Positions 16,892-25,238 are shown, numbered from the stretch's first letter. The stretch: 64,000 bases of DNA from Stenotrophomonas maltophilia (GCF_004920835.1 NZ_QFHO01000008.1:95802-159801); one strand, 5' to 3'. Program-made: numbers and translations. The notes: generated by a model not told the origin, from the letters alone.

Positions 16892-18861
16892 GCGCGCTCG
16901 CCGTCCCTGGCAACAACGAGCGTGATGACGGGGTTGTCGATGAAATCTGCGGCTATCTCACTGAGGAGCCGCCTCGCAGCTACTTCCTCTTTGCCGGCGC
17001 GGGGTCCGGAAAGACGCGCACATTGGTCGAGGTGCTGCGTCGAATGACCGGCGTTGTGGAGCATGAAAAAGGGGGGCGACTCGCCCGACGACTGCAGATC
17101 TATGGCCGTTCGATACGCGTGGTCACATACACAAAGAACGCTGTCGCGGTCATCAAAGGTCGCCTTGGAGACAACGACTTGGTGGATGTCTCCACAATCC
17201 ACGCGTTCTGTTGGGAACTCATTAGCGGATTTAACGACGACATCCGAGAAGCCCTCGTCGCCATCAAGCAAGCTCAGCTGGAAAAGGAAACTGCAGAGGC
17301 GGTTGCCAAGCCTAGAGGGATCACTGCAGCGAAGCAGCGGGACTTGGATGAGATAAAGGCGGACATCGAGGCATTTCGGCTGACGGATGTGTTCATCTAC
17401 AACCCGGACCGCGAGACGCATGGTGCCGGCGCGCTCGCCCACAAACATGTGCTGGACGCGACGGCGTGGCTGCTGCAGCACAAGTCTACGCTGCAGACCA
17501 TTCTGAAGGACCGCCACCCCATCATTCTTATCGATGAGTCTCAAGACACCATGAAGGGTATCTTGGACGCCTTGATGAGCTTCGCGGAGCCGAGGGGTTT
17601 CGGCCTCACTCTGGGACTGCTTGGCGACCATCGGCAGCGCATATACACGGATGGTCACTCGGATCTTCCGAGTCTAGTCCCAGTGAGCTGGGCGACGCCA
17701 GAGCTGAAAATGAATCATCGCAGTCAACGTCGAATCGTCACGCTCATCAACAGAATATGGGAGGCAGAGATCGATGGCAGAACGCAGCCTGCCAACGGCG
17801 TCGAGCAGCATCCGCGAACTGAAAAGGCCGGCGGAGTGGTCCGACTCTTTGTTGGCGACACATCGCTCTCGCCGGAGGAGAAGGTTGCAAGCGAGCGGTG
17901 GTGCGCAGACCAGATGCGGCAAGCCAGCGGTTCCGATGCTTGGAGCCAAGGTCACTATCAGCTGCTCGCTCTAGAGCACAAGCTTGTCGCAACTCGCGGC
18001 GCGTTCCTCGACGCGTACAGTGCAATGGTTCTGATCGACCCAAATTCGGCCGCGCCTACGGGAAGCGGCGAGAACAAGGGGCCTACTGCTGTGCAGGTGC
18101 TTTTGAATGAGCTTGCGCAGTTGGAGGCCTGTGTTGGCCCCGATGGTGCCATAGACGAGCTTATGGCCACCGAAGTCCTTCGCTGCTTCGGTCGTCTCGA
18201 TAACATGCCAGAACAAGCGGCCGAGCGTGCTAGGCGTTCCGACGAGATGCTTCGAGCCATTTCCGCCTTTGCTACTGCCTGTCAGAATCCTGGCGCCACT
18301 GTTGAACAAGTTCTCACGCCGATACTGGGCGCGAATCTGTTCGAGGTCGATCATCGACTTCTAGATGCATTTTCCGACAAGTCTCCTGCTCCACCTGCTC
18401 CGGCCAGAGGAGAGGAGGAGTCCAAGAAGGACCGCATACGTCGGGGGTGGTGTGCGCTGTTCGACACTCCTTGGAGTCAGTTGCAGAAGTATCGCACCTA
18501 CCTCGCTGGAAATTCTGTGCTTGCCACCCACCAGGTGGTCAAAGGCTCGGAGTTTGCTCACGTTATGGTTGTGATGGACGATAAGCTGGCTGGTGGAAAC
18601 CAAATTTCATACGACAAGATTTTTGGAGGGGTCCAGCTCAGTAAATCGGACTGGGACAATGTTGGGAAAGGAAAGGAAACGACCATCGATCGTACCTTGC
18701 GCCTCCTATATGTCACCTGCAGTCGTGCTAAGGAGTCGCTGGCCCTCGTCCTATGGTCCTCCGCCCCTTCAGTCGCGCTAAATAGAGTCACTGCGAGCGA
18801 TTGGTTCTCGGAGGGTGAGTTTTTAGCGATTCCGTGGCCCATCACAAAGTCGCATTCGTGA
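16888..18861 (+). CDS. UvrD/Rep-like superfamily 1 helicase (GajB-like)
   Basis: 657 residues with the SF1A motif set: motif I FAGAGSGKTRTL (about 36-47), motif Ia-like VVTYTKNAVAVI, motif II LIDESQDT (about 213-220), motif III LGLLGDHRQRIY, motif IV LKMNHRSQRRIV, motif V HQVVKGSEFAHV and motif VI LLYVTCSRAKESLAL (near residue 608). Its translation is coupled to the OLD nuclease by the ATGA overlap. In Gabija the helicase partner unwinds or senses DNA ends to stimulate the nuclease. It is longer than canonical GajB (about 490 residues); the extra length sits in the central region, including KAQLEKETAEAVAKPRG. Confidence 0.85.
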   Translation: MSALAVPGNNERDDGVVDEICGYLTEEPPRSYFLFAGAGSGKTRTLVEVLRRMTGVVEHEKGGRLARRLQIYGRSIRVVTYTKNAVAVIKGRLGDNDLVDVSTIHAFCWELISGFNDDIREALVAIKQAQLEKETAEAVAKPRGITAAKQRDLDEIKADIEAFRLTDVFIYNPDRETHGAGALAHKHVLDATAWLLQHKSTLQTILKDRHPIILIDESQDTMKGILDALMSFAEPRGFGLTLGLLGDHRQRIYTDGHSDLPSLVPVSWATPELKMNHRSQRRIVTLINRIWEAEIDGRTQPANGVEQHPRTEKAGGVVRLFVGDTSLSPEEKVASERWCADQMRQASGSDAWSQGHYQLLALEHKLVATRGAFLDAYSAMVLIDPNSAAPTGSGENKGPTAVQVLLNELAQLEACVGPDGAIDELMATEVLRCFGRLDNMPEQAAERARRSDEMLRAISAFATACQNPGATVEQVLTPILGANLFEVDHRLLDAFSDKSPAPPAPARGEEESKKDRIRRGWCALFDTPWSQLQKYRTYLAGNSVLATHQVVKGSEFAHVMVVMDDKLAGGNQISYDKIFGGVQLSKSDWDNVGKGKETTIDRTLRLLYVTCSRAKESLALVLWSSAPSVALNRVTASDWFSEGEFLAIPWPITKSHS

Positions 18862-18905
18862 AATAAAAACTGCAAACTACTGTTGGGATTCATAGGGGGC
18901 GTTCG

Positions 18906-19175
18906 GTGAGCAAGGGCTCAAAAGTTCCATCAATCTCAGAGCTCTACCTCGCATTTCGCCAGGCGAAATCTGCGCTCTTCTTTGAGGGGCGCGGGGTTGG
19001 CCTTGTCGAGCTCGCGGCCTACGAAGAGAGTCTGCCTGACAACCTGAAATCGCTTCAGGCAAAGCTGTCTAATGGCAAGTGGTTCGATAAACTTCAGGTT
19101 GGCGAGGTGTGGATAGTGCCGAAGCGCTTCCATGCCAGTCCAGACGGCTCTGGTGAATCGCCCAGGGTTTTGTAG
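18906..19175 (+). pseudogene. 5' fragment of a gene cut by IS3, resembling the start of a defence-type reverse transcriptase
   Basis: The GTG at 18906 begins an 89-codon frame, 44 bases after the helicase. Only the first ~83 residues are native: the last codons (ESPRVL, stop) are written by the inverted repeat of the IS3-family element that starts at 19154. The fragment (ISELYLAFRQAKSALFFEGR, ELAAYEESLPDNLKSLQAKL, WFDKLQVGEVWIVPKRFH) recalls, from memory, the N-terminus of stand-alone reverse transcriptases of the DRT/UG kind, ahead of their catalytic domain. No continuation exists on the far side of the IS. Alternatively it is a small third gene of the Gabija-like operon: excising the IS would give a stop codon at once (SGS, stop). 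Confidence 0.5.
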
Positions 19176-19182
19176 ACAGTCG

Positions 19183-20034
19183 TCAGCCGTTTAGTGCGTA
19201 CTGCTTCTCGAACTCTACCGGGGACAGCCCGTCGTTGGAACTGTGTCGCCGTTTTGGGTTGTAAAACAGCTCGATGTACTGGAAGACGTCGGCGCGGGCC
19301 TCGTCGTGATTGCTGTAGATCCTCCGCTTGATCCGCTCCCGCTTCAGCGGCTGGAAGAAGCTCTCCATCGCCGCGTTGTCATGGCAGTTACCTCGCCGAC
19401 TCATGCTGCACACGATGTCGTGCTCGCGCAGGAAGCTCTGCCAGTCTTCACTGGTGAACTGCCTGCCTCGGTCGGAGTGAAGCAGAAGTCCTGGGGCTGG
19501 CTTGCGCCGCCACACTGCAGCCAACAGCGCCTGCAGAACCAAATCCGTATGCTGAGTTGGCCGGGTTGCCCATCCAACGACTTGGCGCGAAAACAGATCA
19601 AGAACCACCGCCAAGTACAGGAAGCCGTCGTACGTGCGGATGTAAGTGATGTCCGTGACCCACGCGCGATTTGGCTCACTGACTTTGAAGCCGCGAGCCA
19701 GGACGGTTTTGGCGACTGATCCGACTGGACCACTCAGTGGGCGCGGTCGCCGACCGTAGCCGACCATAGCTCGCAACCCCTCGCTCTTCATCAAGCGGGC
19801 CACGCGATGACGGCTACACGTCTCGCCAAGCTCGCGCAGATCTGTGGTCACTTTGCGGTGGCCATACACGGAGCCGCTTTCCAGCCAGCTGTGCTTGATC
19901 AGTCCCAGCAAACGCTGATCGTCTCTATCGCGATCGCTTGCCGGCTCTTTCAGCCAGGCGTAGTAGCCACTGCGATGGACTCCAAGCATCCGACACATCG
20001 CCGCGAGGCCGAACTGATCTGCGTGCTGCTTCAT
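19183..20034 (-). CDS. IS3-family transposase OrfB (rve integrase core)
   Basis: 283 residues from the ATG at 20034. An N-terminal HTH_21-type helix region (HRSGYYAWLKEPASDRDRDD) precedes the DDE core: D in WVTDITYI, D in LHSDRGRQFTS and E in AAMESFFQPLKRE. The family normally makes OrfB as an OrfAB fusion by -1 frameshifting: upstream of this ATG the frame stays open (KYAF before the Met) back to the slippery A7G at 20085-20078. The fusion is the expected active transposase. Confidence 0.92.
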   Translation of the reverse strand: MKQHADQFGLAAMCRMLGVHRSGYYAWLKEPASDRDRDDQRLLGLIKHSWLESGSVYGHRKVTTDLRELGETCSRHRVARLMKSEGLRAMVGYGRRPRPLSGPVGSVAKTVLARGFKVSEPNRAWVTDITYIRTYDGFLYLAVVLDLFSRQVVGWATRPTQHTDLVLQALLAAVWRRKPAPGLLLHSDRGRQFTSEDWQSFLREHDIVCSMSRRGNCHDNAAMESFFQPLKRERIKRRIYSNHDEARADVFQYIELFYNPKRRHSSNDGLSPVEFEKQYALNG

Positions 20035-20051
20035 GAAGGCGTACTTTGCTC

Positions 20052-20324
20052 TTACCCCTTTGCAAAGTACGCGGCGGCTTTTTTTAGGATGTCTCGCTCT
20101 TCAGTGACCCGGCGTAGCTCAGCCTTGAGGCGGCGCACTTCCGCGTTCTGATCCTGCTCGACACGTCGGACAACATCGCCTTTGCCTAGTTGCCGCTTCC
20201 AGCCGTAAAGACTGTGGATCGACACGCCAAGTCGCTCGGCAACCTCCACTACCGGGCGGCCGTACTCAACGATCTGCCGGACCGCCTCGATCTTGAACTC
20301 ATCGGTGTACCGCTTCGTGCTCAT
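20052..20324 (-). CDS. IS3-family transposase OrfA (HTH)
   Basis: 90 residues from the ATG at 20324 with GGAGG upstream (a GTG at 20330 is also in frame). It contains the HTH_Tnp_1 domain (YTDEFKIEAVRQIVEYGRPV, then VSIHSLYGWKRQL) that binds the inverted repeats, and a leucine-zipper-like tail (EVRRLKAELRRVTEERDILK). The sequence A_AAA_AAG near its end is the standard -1 slip site for OrfAB production. Confidence 0.92.
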   Translation of the reverse strand: MSTKRYTDEFKIEAVRQIVEYGRPVVEVAERLGVSIHSLYGWKRQLGKGDVVRRVEQDQNAEVRRLKAELRRVTEERDILKKAAAYFAKG

Positions 20325-20438
20325 AACCACCTCCGCTTAAGCCATAGTTTATGGCTGCAAGGTGTCTACGGAACCCTGGGCGATTCAGTCCTGAGTAGCT
20401 CGCCGAATTATCCATTTGGCGGCGGTACTCTCTTCCGG

Positions 20439-20489
20439 GAGCCGAGCCGAGCCGAGCCGAGCCGAGCCGAGCCGAGCCGAGCCGAGCCG
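20439..20489. repeat. pentanucleotide microsatellite (GAGCC)n, about 10 units
   Basis: The unit GCCGA repeats nine times without interruption from 20441 and ends in a GCCGG. It lies just right of the IS3 element in the 271-base gap before the 252-residue membrane protein gene. As five is not a multiple of three, a change in copy number would shift any frame passing through it and would alter promoter spacing otherwise. I see no reliable gene reading through it. Confidence 0.95.
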
Positions 20490-20658
20490 GGATGAAGTTA
20501 GTGCGTCAGGAATGGCCTACTTGAATGCGGGTGCTGGACTTGGAAGTTGAGTCTAAGCCTTCCTGCGATGTCTCTGACAGGGCCTTGTCCTGGGGGCTAT
20601 TTGTGCTCAAATAGACATGCTCCAGTCCCTTTAACTGTGGCAGCACGCTGGTCATTAC

Positions 20659-21417
20659 ATGGAGTCGATGATGGGGCCGCTAGACGCAAATCCAATGCTC
20701 GTGGCCGCGGCGAGCGCTAAGGTGCTCACGTGCGCGGCGAACAGCAATTTGCCATGGATACCTATTGTTACCGGAGTTCTAGCTTTAATAGGCGCTGTCG
20801 CAGGTACTTGGATCAATGCGTATCTTACAAGGCGTCGCGAGGCTGATGCCCATGAGAGAGTCCGACTGGCTGACTTCCTCTATCTGGCGGTCACCGTATC
20901 CGCTACCTTAGATTCATTCGCTTCGCTATGTGCGGCAGTAGTGTCAGATGATGGAACACGTCATGGAGAGCGCGACTATTCGAATAGCCCGCAAGGTGAA
21001 CTAGTCGTTCAAGTGCCCTCCCCGAAGCTCGATCTGTCAGGTTTGGACGTTGTGTGGAGGTCGATGCCAGTAGATCTGCTCGATCAAGTCCATAGTCTGC
21101 CTATCAAGCTCGCAAATGCTGAAGCCTATCTTGACTTCGTTGCAGAGTATGACGGCTCCGGTGATGGTAGTGACTACTTCTCAGACCGGCGATTGAGGTA
21201 TGCAAAAATTGGCGTCGCCACGATTGAGGTGATTGCCGCGCTGCGTGCTCGCGCTGGTCTAAAGCCCCAGATTGACGAAGACGACACCACGATGCCGTTC
21301 CTTAGACAGCAGTTGCAGGAGCGGAGTAGGCTCGCGGAAGAAGCGCGTGAAAGGCAGAATGAATGGATGCGTGAATTTGCTGAGAAGTTAGAGCCTAACT
21401 GTTCTCCCAATAGTTAA
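20659..21417 (+). CDS. hypothetical membrane-anchored protein
   Basis: 252 residues. One clear transmembrane helix near the N-terminus (IPIVTGVLALIGAVAGTWIN, about residues 33-52) is followed by a positively charged TRRREADAHERVR, placing the rest in the cytoplasm. The body is helical (LADFLYLAVTVSATLDSFAS, then a loop and WRSMPVDLLDQVHSLPIKLA) and the tail is a charged helix (RQQLQERSRLAEEARERQNE). Later in-frame ATGs (20671, 20695) are possible starts. I recall similar anonymous proteins in Xanthomonadaceae and Burkholderiales islands but know no function; a single-TM, cytoplasmic-domain design would suit a membrane-sited effector. Confidence 0.6.
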   Translation: MESMMGPLDANPMLVAAASAKVLTCAANSNLPWIPIVTGVLALIGAVAGTWINAYLTRRREADAHERVRLADFLYLAVTVSATLDSFASLCAAVVSDDGTRHGERDYSNSPQGELVVQVPSPKLDLSGLDVVWRSMPVDLLDQVHSLPIKLANAEAYLDFVAEYDGSGDGSDYFSDRRLRYAKIGVATIEVIAALRARAGLKPQIDEDDTTMPFLRQQLQERSRLAEEARERQNEWMREFAEKLEPNCSPNS

Positions 21418-21636
21418 GCGCGGTGCCGACGACTAGGCTGAGCCTATGTTTCGGGGAGCGAATCGCACAAATTAACACAAGCAGAGCAGGTCACCGGTCG
21501 CGGAGAGGGGATAGGTCGTCCTAGCGGGCCCCGACTTGATCTTGATCCTGAGCTGATAGTGTTCCTATCAAGCCTTGAACCGACGTCAACTCTTGTTCAC
21601 GATAGGTGTCGGTTCATCATCTGGAGGGTACCTACA

Positions 21637-22734
21637 ATGGACGTTGAGGCAAGAAATCGTTTATTGAGCGATATCGCGGACACCCTGAGAGGGGGGCGCG
21701 CGCCCGAACCAATATCTGTCCGCGAGCTCATTGGCTGGTTTGATGCGCTGCGTCGTGGCACTAACGTTAACTGGCTTGTTCGTCGTTCTCTGGAGCAGGC
21801 CGGCCTTGTCACCGTACCCGATTTTGAAAGTTCCCATATAGATGGACGGGTTCAGTTCGCATTGCCACAGGCGCTCGAAGTTCAACCGGAAGAGCGCCCC
21901 GAGAACAATGACCTGGAGCCAGCAGTGGAGCTTGCTGCACAGGAAGGCGCCGCGCCAGTCCAGTTCGTTGGTGGGGCCGGAGTGGAGCCTGCATATCGCG
22001 TCAGCCGCTTACTAGACCCAAGACTGAGGCTGGTCACAATTGGACCCGATGCCTCGCTTGAGGAGGCGGTGACTCTCATGCTTCGGCATGACTACTCACA
22101 ACTTCCAGTCATGACAAATGAGCGGGATGTGCGAGGCGTTGTAAGTTGGGACAGCATCGGCCCAGCAATGACACTCGGGCATCCTATGCCTCAGTTTGTC
22201 CGAGAATGCATGCGACCACATGTTGAGGTTAAGGAGACAGACTCTCTATTTCAAGTCATCAACAGGATCATCGATAGCTCGTATGTTCTTGTTCGTAACG
22301 AGCGGCGCTCTATTAGTGGCATCTTGACCACCACTGATTTAAGTCAGCAGTTCCAAGACCTGGCTGAGCCATTTCTGCTAATTGGCGAGATTGAAAATCA
22401 CATTCGCTCGTTGATTGATGGTCGATTCACTCAAGAGGAACTTGCAGAAGTGCGCAATGAGAACGATCCAGATCGAATGATTGAGTCTGTTGCGGACCTT
22501 ACGATCGGAGAGCATATTCGGCTGATCGAAAACCCGGGGAACTGGGCCAGGCTAGGGTTAAAGGCCAATCGAGCAGTGTTTGTTCGAGAGCTTGACATCG
22601 TTCGGCAACTTAGAAATGACGTCATGCACTTCGATTCTGACCGGATAACTGACGTTGAGCGCGGGTCATTGCGGAACTTTGTTCAATTCATCCATGAACT
22701 GAAGGATAGGCAAGCTCCAGTCTTGGATCGATAG
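21637..22734 (+). CDS. CBS-domain protein with C-terminal Swt1-like HEPN domain
   Basis: 365 residues from the ATG at 21637, chosen because GGAGGG sits 11 bases upstream; an earlier start at 21559 lacks one. Residues 1-65 are helical and possibly DNA-binding. About 125-245 is a CBS pair (SLEEAVTLMLRHDYSQLPVM, then RGVVSWDSIG, then SISGILTTTDL), which usually binds adenine nucleotides. The C-terminal helical domain carries RNDVMH (Arg326-His331), the Rx4-6H signature of HEPN ribonucleases, in an Swt1-like context (LRNDVMHFDSD). Read together, this suggests a nucleotide-gated RNase. The flanking genes are a membrane protein and an HNH nuclease, all in the same direction. Confidence 0.72.
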   Translation: MDVEARNRLLSDIADTLRGGRAPEPISVRELIGWFDALRRGTNVNWLVRRSLEQAGLVTVPDFESSHIDGRVQFALPQALEVQPEERPENNDLEPAVELAAQEGAAPVQFVGGAGVEPAYRVSRLLDPRLRLVTIGPDASLEEAVTLMLRHDYSQLPVMTNERDVRGVVSWDSIGPAMTLGHPMPQFVRECMRPHVEVKETDSLFQVINRIIDSSYVLVRNERRSISGILTTTDLSQQFQDLAEPFLLIGEIENHIRSLIDGRFTQEELAEVRNENDPDRMIESVADLTIGEHIRLIENPGNWARLGLKANRAVFVRELDIVRQLRNDVMHFDSDRITDVERGSLRNFVQFIHELKDRQAPVLDR

Positions 22735-22999
22735 CTCTGTATCGACATCTTTCTCCCTGACCTGGGGTGACGATTTGCTTGTTGTCAATCTGGACTGGGG
22801 GGGGCAGGGGTGGTGGCCAAAGAATGATCTTAGTTGCTAAACGTGGAGGTAATTCGTTGCCCGCATCGAAGTTGGTGGGTAATGCGATTGGGTCATAATG
22901 GGGCTCTGATCCTGATGGGAATTATGTTGATTCGTGGGTTGGTCTAGAATGGTGGAATCGTTCGCATTAAAGCGAGAATATGTAAAAATCGAGGGGCTC

Positions 23000-23818
23000 G
23001 TGGCTAAGAAGAAAGTAACTGATCAACGCGTCGAATTCGCGGATAGCGTGAAGAGGGATATTGCATTTGAAGCGCACCTTTTCTGCGCTAATCCGACTTG
23101 TTGCCGCTTCACGTCCTATGGAACGACAACAGGAAAAGCTAGAGCGATCGCTGAAGCTGCTCATATTGTTGCTGCCAGTTCCCGAGGACCCCGTTCCGAA
23201 ATGAGAATGACAGAGACCGAGTTGAAGTCTGCGGAGAACGGAATATGGCTATGCAAGAACTGCCATGGCCTCATCGACGATGATCCCAGTGCGTACCCAA
23301 CACAAATGCTGCGGGATTGGAAGAGGGCGCATCAGACATTCGTTTCGAAGCTTGTTGGCAAGGACTTCGACATCGTTCATTTCGAATTGTACGCACGAAG
23401 CCGAAACGTGGCCCAACGCCATAGCTTCCTAGGTTACATCGAGGGAAGGCGTGTTTTTTTTGACGCGCTCGATGTAGAGTATCCTGATCAAGTTGCGACA
23501 TCGTTGCTGGAGATAAGGGCTAGAATCACTGAGTCATCTGGTCACTTGTCTAAGGACGATTTCGCATGGAAGCGTATGCAACGGATGAGGAATGCGATCC
23601 AAAAGTTCCTTACGGCGAACCCGCATCTTGCTACGTTGAGGTGCGATGGTGGAGATCCTGCCTTCGGGAAGTTCTGTCGTGATCTCGCCTCTCTGCGGGT
23701 AGAAATTATCCCATTAGTTATCGAGATCGCAGAAGATCTTGATTACAAGCTTGGAAATGAGCTCCTGGACGCCTATCGGCATTTGCAGCTCTCCCGGCCG
23801 ATTTCGCAAGTACCTTAG
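23000..23818 (+). CDS. HNH endonuclease with C-terminal helical domain
   Basis: 272 residues from the GTG at 23000, preceded by GAGGGG at 22991; the upstream in-frame ATGs have no ribosome site. The HNH module covers about residues 20-115: FCANPTC (zinc), AEAAHIVAASSRGPR (metal-binding AH and the GPR turn typical of restriction-like HNH), NGIWLCKNCHGLIDDD (second zinc pair, Asn and His) and LRDWKRAH. The remaining 150 residues form a helical domain with no motif I know. Nucleases of this build occur alone in defence islands, acting on foreign DNA or as toxins. It is the last recognisable island gene. Confidence 0.82.
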   Translation: MAKKKVTDQRVEFADSVKRDIAFEAHLFCANPTCCRFTSYGTTTGKARAIAEAAHIVAASSRGPRSEMRMTETELKSAENGIWLCKNCHGLIDDDPSAYPTQMLRDWKRAHQTFVSKLVGKDFDIVHFELYARSRNVAQRHSFLGYIEGRRVFFDALDVEYPDQVATSLLEIRARITESSGHLSKDDFAWKRMQRMRNAIQKFLTANPHLATLRCDGGDPAFGKFCRDLASLRVEIIPLVIEIAEDLDYKLGNELLDAYRHLQLSRPISQVP

Positions 23819-24161
23819 TTCTTAGCGATGCCCAGTGGTTCTGTACGGCGCGGGCTCGGTGGGGCGCCCAATGGGATGGCGGGAGCTCATTAGAATCGGA
23901 GGCCTGCCGAGGGTAGACTGCGCGGTTTGGCTCTTTGTTGATGGTCAACGGAGGGATGCTGGTTCTGTCTAGCGGTGGAGCTGTGGCGCTACTGGCATTA
24001 GCACCGCGACGTGAGCAGTGTGAAAACTCTGCACTGAGGGGCGTAGAAGTTTACATTCGAGGGGGCTCAGGCGGCTAGAACGCCCGCTTTACAGGTGCTA
24101 TGGGGATTTGTTGTCACTTTTGGTATTCCCAACCGTTCTGATCGAACGGTCGCCTGCAGCA
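23819..24161. other. gene-free island edge
   Basis: No frame here has a ribosome site or a familiar motif. Composition changes across it from the mixed GC of the island to the high GC of the backbone, and it ends at a strong terminator hairpin. The right end of the mobile island most probably lies here, but I find no direct repeat or attachment sequence because the left end is outside the window. Confidence 0.5.
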
Positions 24162-24197
24162 GAAAAGAAAGCCCCGCGATGCGGGGCTTTTCTTTTT
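24162..24197. terminator. bidirectional rho-independent terminator
   Basis: A long near-perfect stem, AAAAGAAAGCCCCGC and GCGGGGCTTTTCTTTT, around GAT, with an A run before and a T run after, so it works on both strands. No backbone gene feeds into it from the left, suggesting the island is inserted directly upstream of a terminator that originally ended another gene. Confidence 0.9.
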
Positions 24198-24279
24198 CCG
24201 GAATCCATTCGGAGTTGTGCCCCGCAGCATCGGTTTTCGTGCACCGCGACTTGCAAACAGACAATTTCCTCCCCTATGG

Positions 24280-24293
24280 TGCAATCGATTGCA
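24280..24293. promoter_or_regulatory. LacI-type operator upstream of the rightward sugar operon
   Basis: The perfect palindrome TGCAATCGATTGCA lies 49 bases before the first gene. The same 14 bases recur at 32964-32977 beside the LacI-family gene. A CG-centred palindrome of this size is what LacI/GalR regulators bind. Confidence 0.8.
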
Positions 24294-24341
24294 TTGCTGT
24301 GAATCGTTGCGTTTGATACCGGTTGGGAGGCCGGCAGGTGG

Positions 24342-25238
24342 ATGTCCATCCATTCGATCAGACCGGCCCCGGCGACGGGCCTCACGCGGCGCGATGCGCT
24401 GCGTCTCGCAGTTGCCGGCAGCATTGGCTTGGGGGCGGCAGGCATGCTCCCCGCATTCGCTGCCACTGCGCAACTCAAGGGCAACCTGAAGCATTCCGTC
24501 GCCCGCTGGACCTTCCCGCAGCTGTCGGTCGCCCAGCTCTGCACGACAGTGAAGGACATCGGTTTTGCCGCGATCGACCTGGTCGGTCCGGAGGACTGGC
24601 CGACGCTGAAGGCCAACGGCGTGTACAGCTCGATGTGCAACGGCGCGGAGCTGGGCCTGACCAAGGGCTTTGCTGGCCGCCAGTTCCATGACCAGTTGGT
24701 GGAACGCTACACGCGGCACATCGATCTGGTCGCCGATGCCGGTTATCGCAACCTGATCTGCTTCTCCGGCAACCGCAACGGCATGGACCCGAAGGAAGGT
24801 CTGGCCAATGCAGAGGCCGGCCTCAAGCGCATCCTCGGGCACGCCGAGAAGCGCGGTGTGGTGCTGGTGATGGAGCTGTTGAACTCCAAGGTCGATCATC
24901 GCGACTACCTGTGCGACCACTCCGCATGGGGTGTGGAGCTGTGTCAGCGGCTCGGCTCGGACAACTTCGGCCTGCTCTACGACATCTACCACATGCAGAT
25001 CATGGAAGGCGACATCATCGCCACCATCGGCAAGCATCATGCCTGCTTCAAGCATTACCACACCGCGGGCGTGCCCGGCCGGAACGAGATCGGAGACCAG
25101 CAGGAGCTCCATTATCCGGCGATCTGCCGCGCAATCCGCGACACCGGTTTCAAGGGATATCTGGCGCAGGAGTTCATGCCTGCAGCGCCCGATCCCGTTG
25201 GCTCATTGCGCGAGGCAATCCGCCTCTGCGACGTCTGA
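24342..25238 (+). CDS. Tat-exported hydroxypyruvate-isomerase-like TIM-barrel protein
   Basis: 298 residues. LTRRDALRLAVAGSIGLGAA is a twin-arginine signal ending near AFA-AT, so the enzyme should work in the periplasm. The body is a xylose-isomerase-like TIM barrel of the Hyi/IolE kind: VLVMELLNSKVDHRDYLCDH gives the catalytic Glu, LLYDIYHMQIMEGDI the metal-binding Asp/His, HYHTAGVPGRNEIG, and YLAQEFMP the second Glu. In 3-keto-glycoside loci such proteins act on keto-sugar products as isomerases or eliminating lyases. It is the first gene of an operon with the GMC dehydrogenase; gap 27 bases. Confidence 0.82.
   Translation: MSIHSIRPAPATGLTRRDALRLAVAGSIGLGAAGMLPAFAATAQLKGNLKHSVARWTFPQLSVAQLCTTVKDIGFAAIDLVGPEDWPTLKANGVYSSMCNGAELGLTKGFAGRQFHDQLVERYTRHIDLVADAGYRNLICFSGNRNGMDPKEGLANAEAGLKRILGHAEKRGVVLVMELLNSKVDHRDYLCDHSAWGVELCQRLGSDNFGLLYDIYHMQIMEGDIIATIGKHHACFKHYHTAGVPGRNEIGDQQELHYPAICRAIRDTGFKGYLAQEFMPAAPDPVGSLREAIRLCDV

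Larger units (their letters stand above)
19154..20387 (-). mobile_element. IS3-family insertion sequence
   Basis: A 1,234-base element with overlapping orfA and orfB on the minus strand. The imperfect 25-base inverted repeats begin TGAATCGCCCAGGGTT at 19154 and end with the complement at 20387, differing by only two bases. The outer flanks (TGG on the left, GTC on the right) do not match, so no 3-base target duplication is present; a deletion next to the IS or recombination between IS copies is likely. Confidence 0.88.

Noticed and set aside
20190..20495. Frame running from the IS3 right end through the GAGCC tract
   Set aside because: It starts antisense within orfA and ends in a low-complexity repeat; no sign of selection as a protein.
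24114..25112. Long minus-strand frame opposite the first sugar-operon gene
   Set aside because: A shadow frame in GC-rich DNA; the plus strand has a Tat signal and a complete TIM-barrel enzyme.
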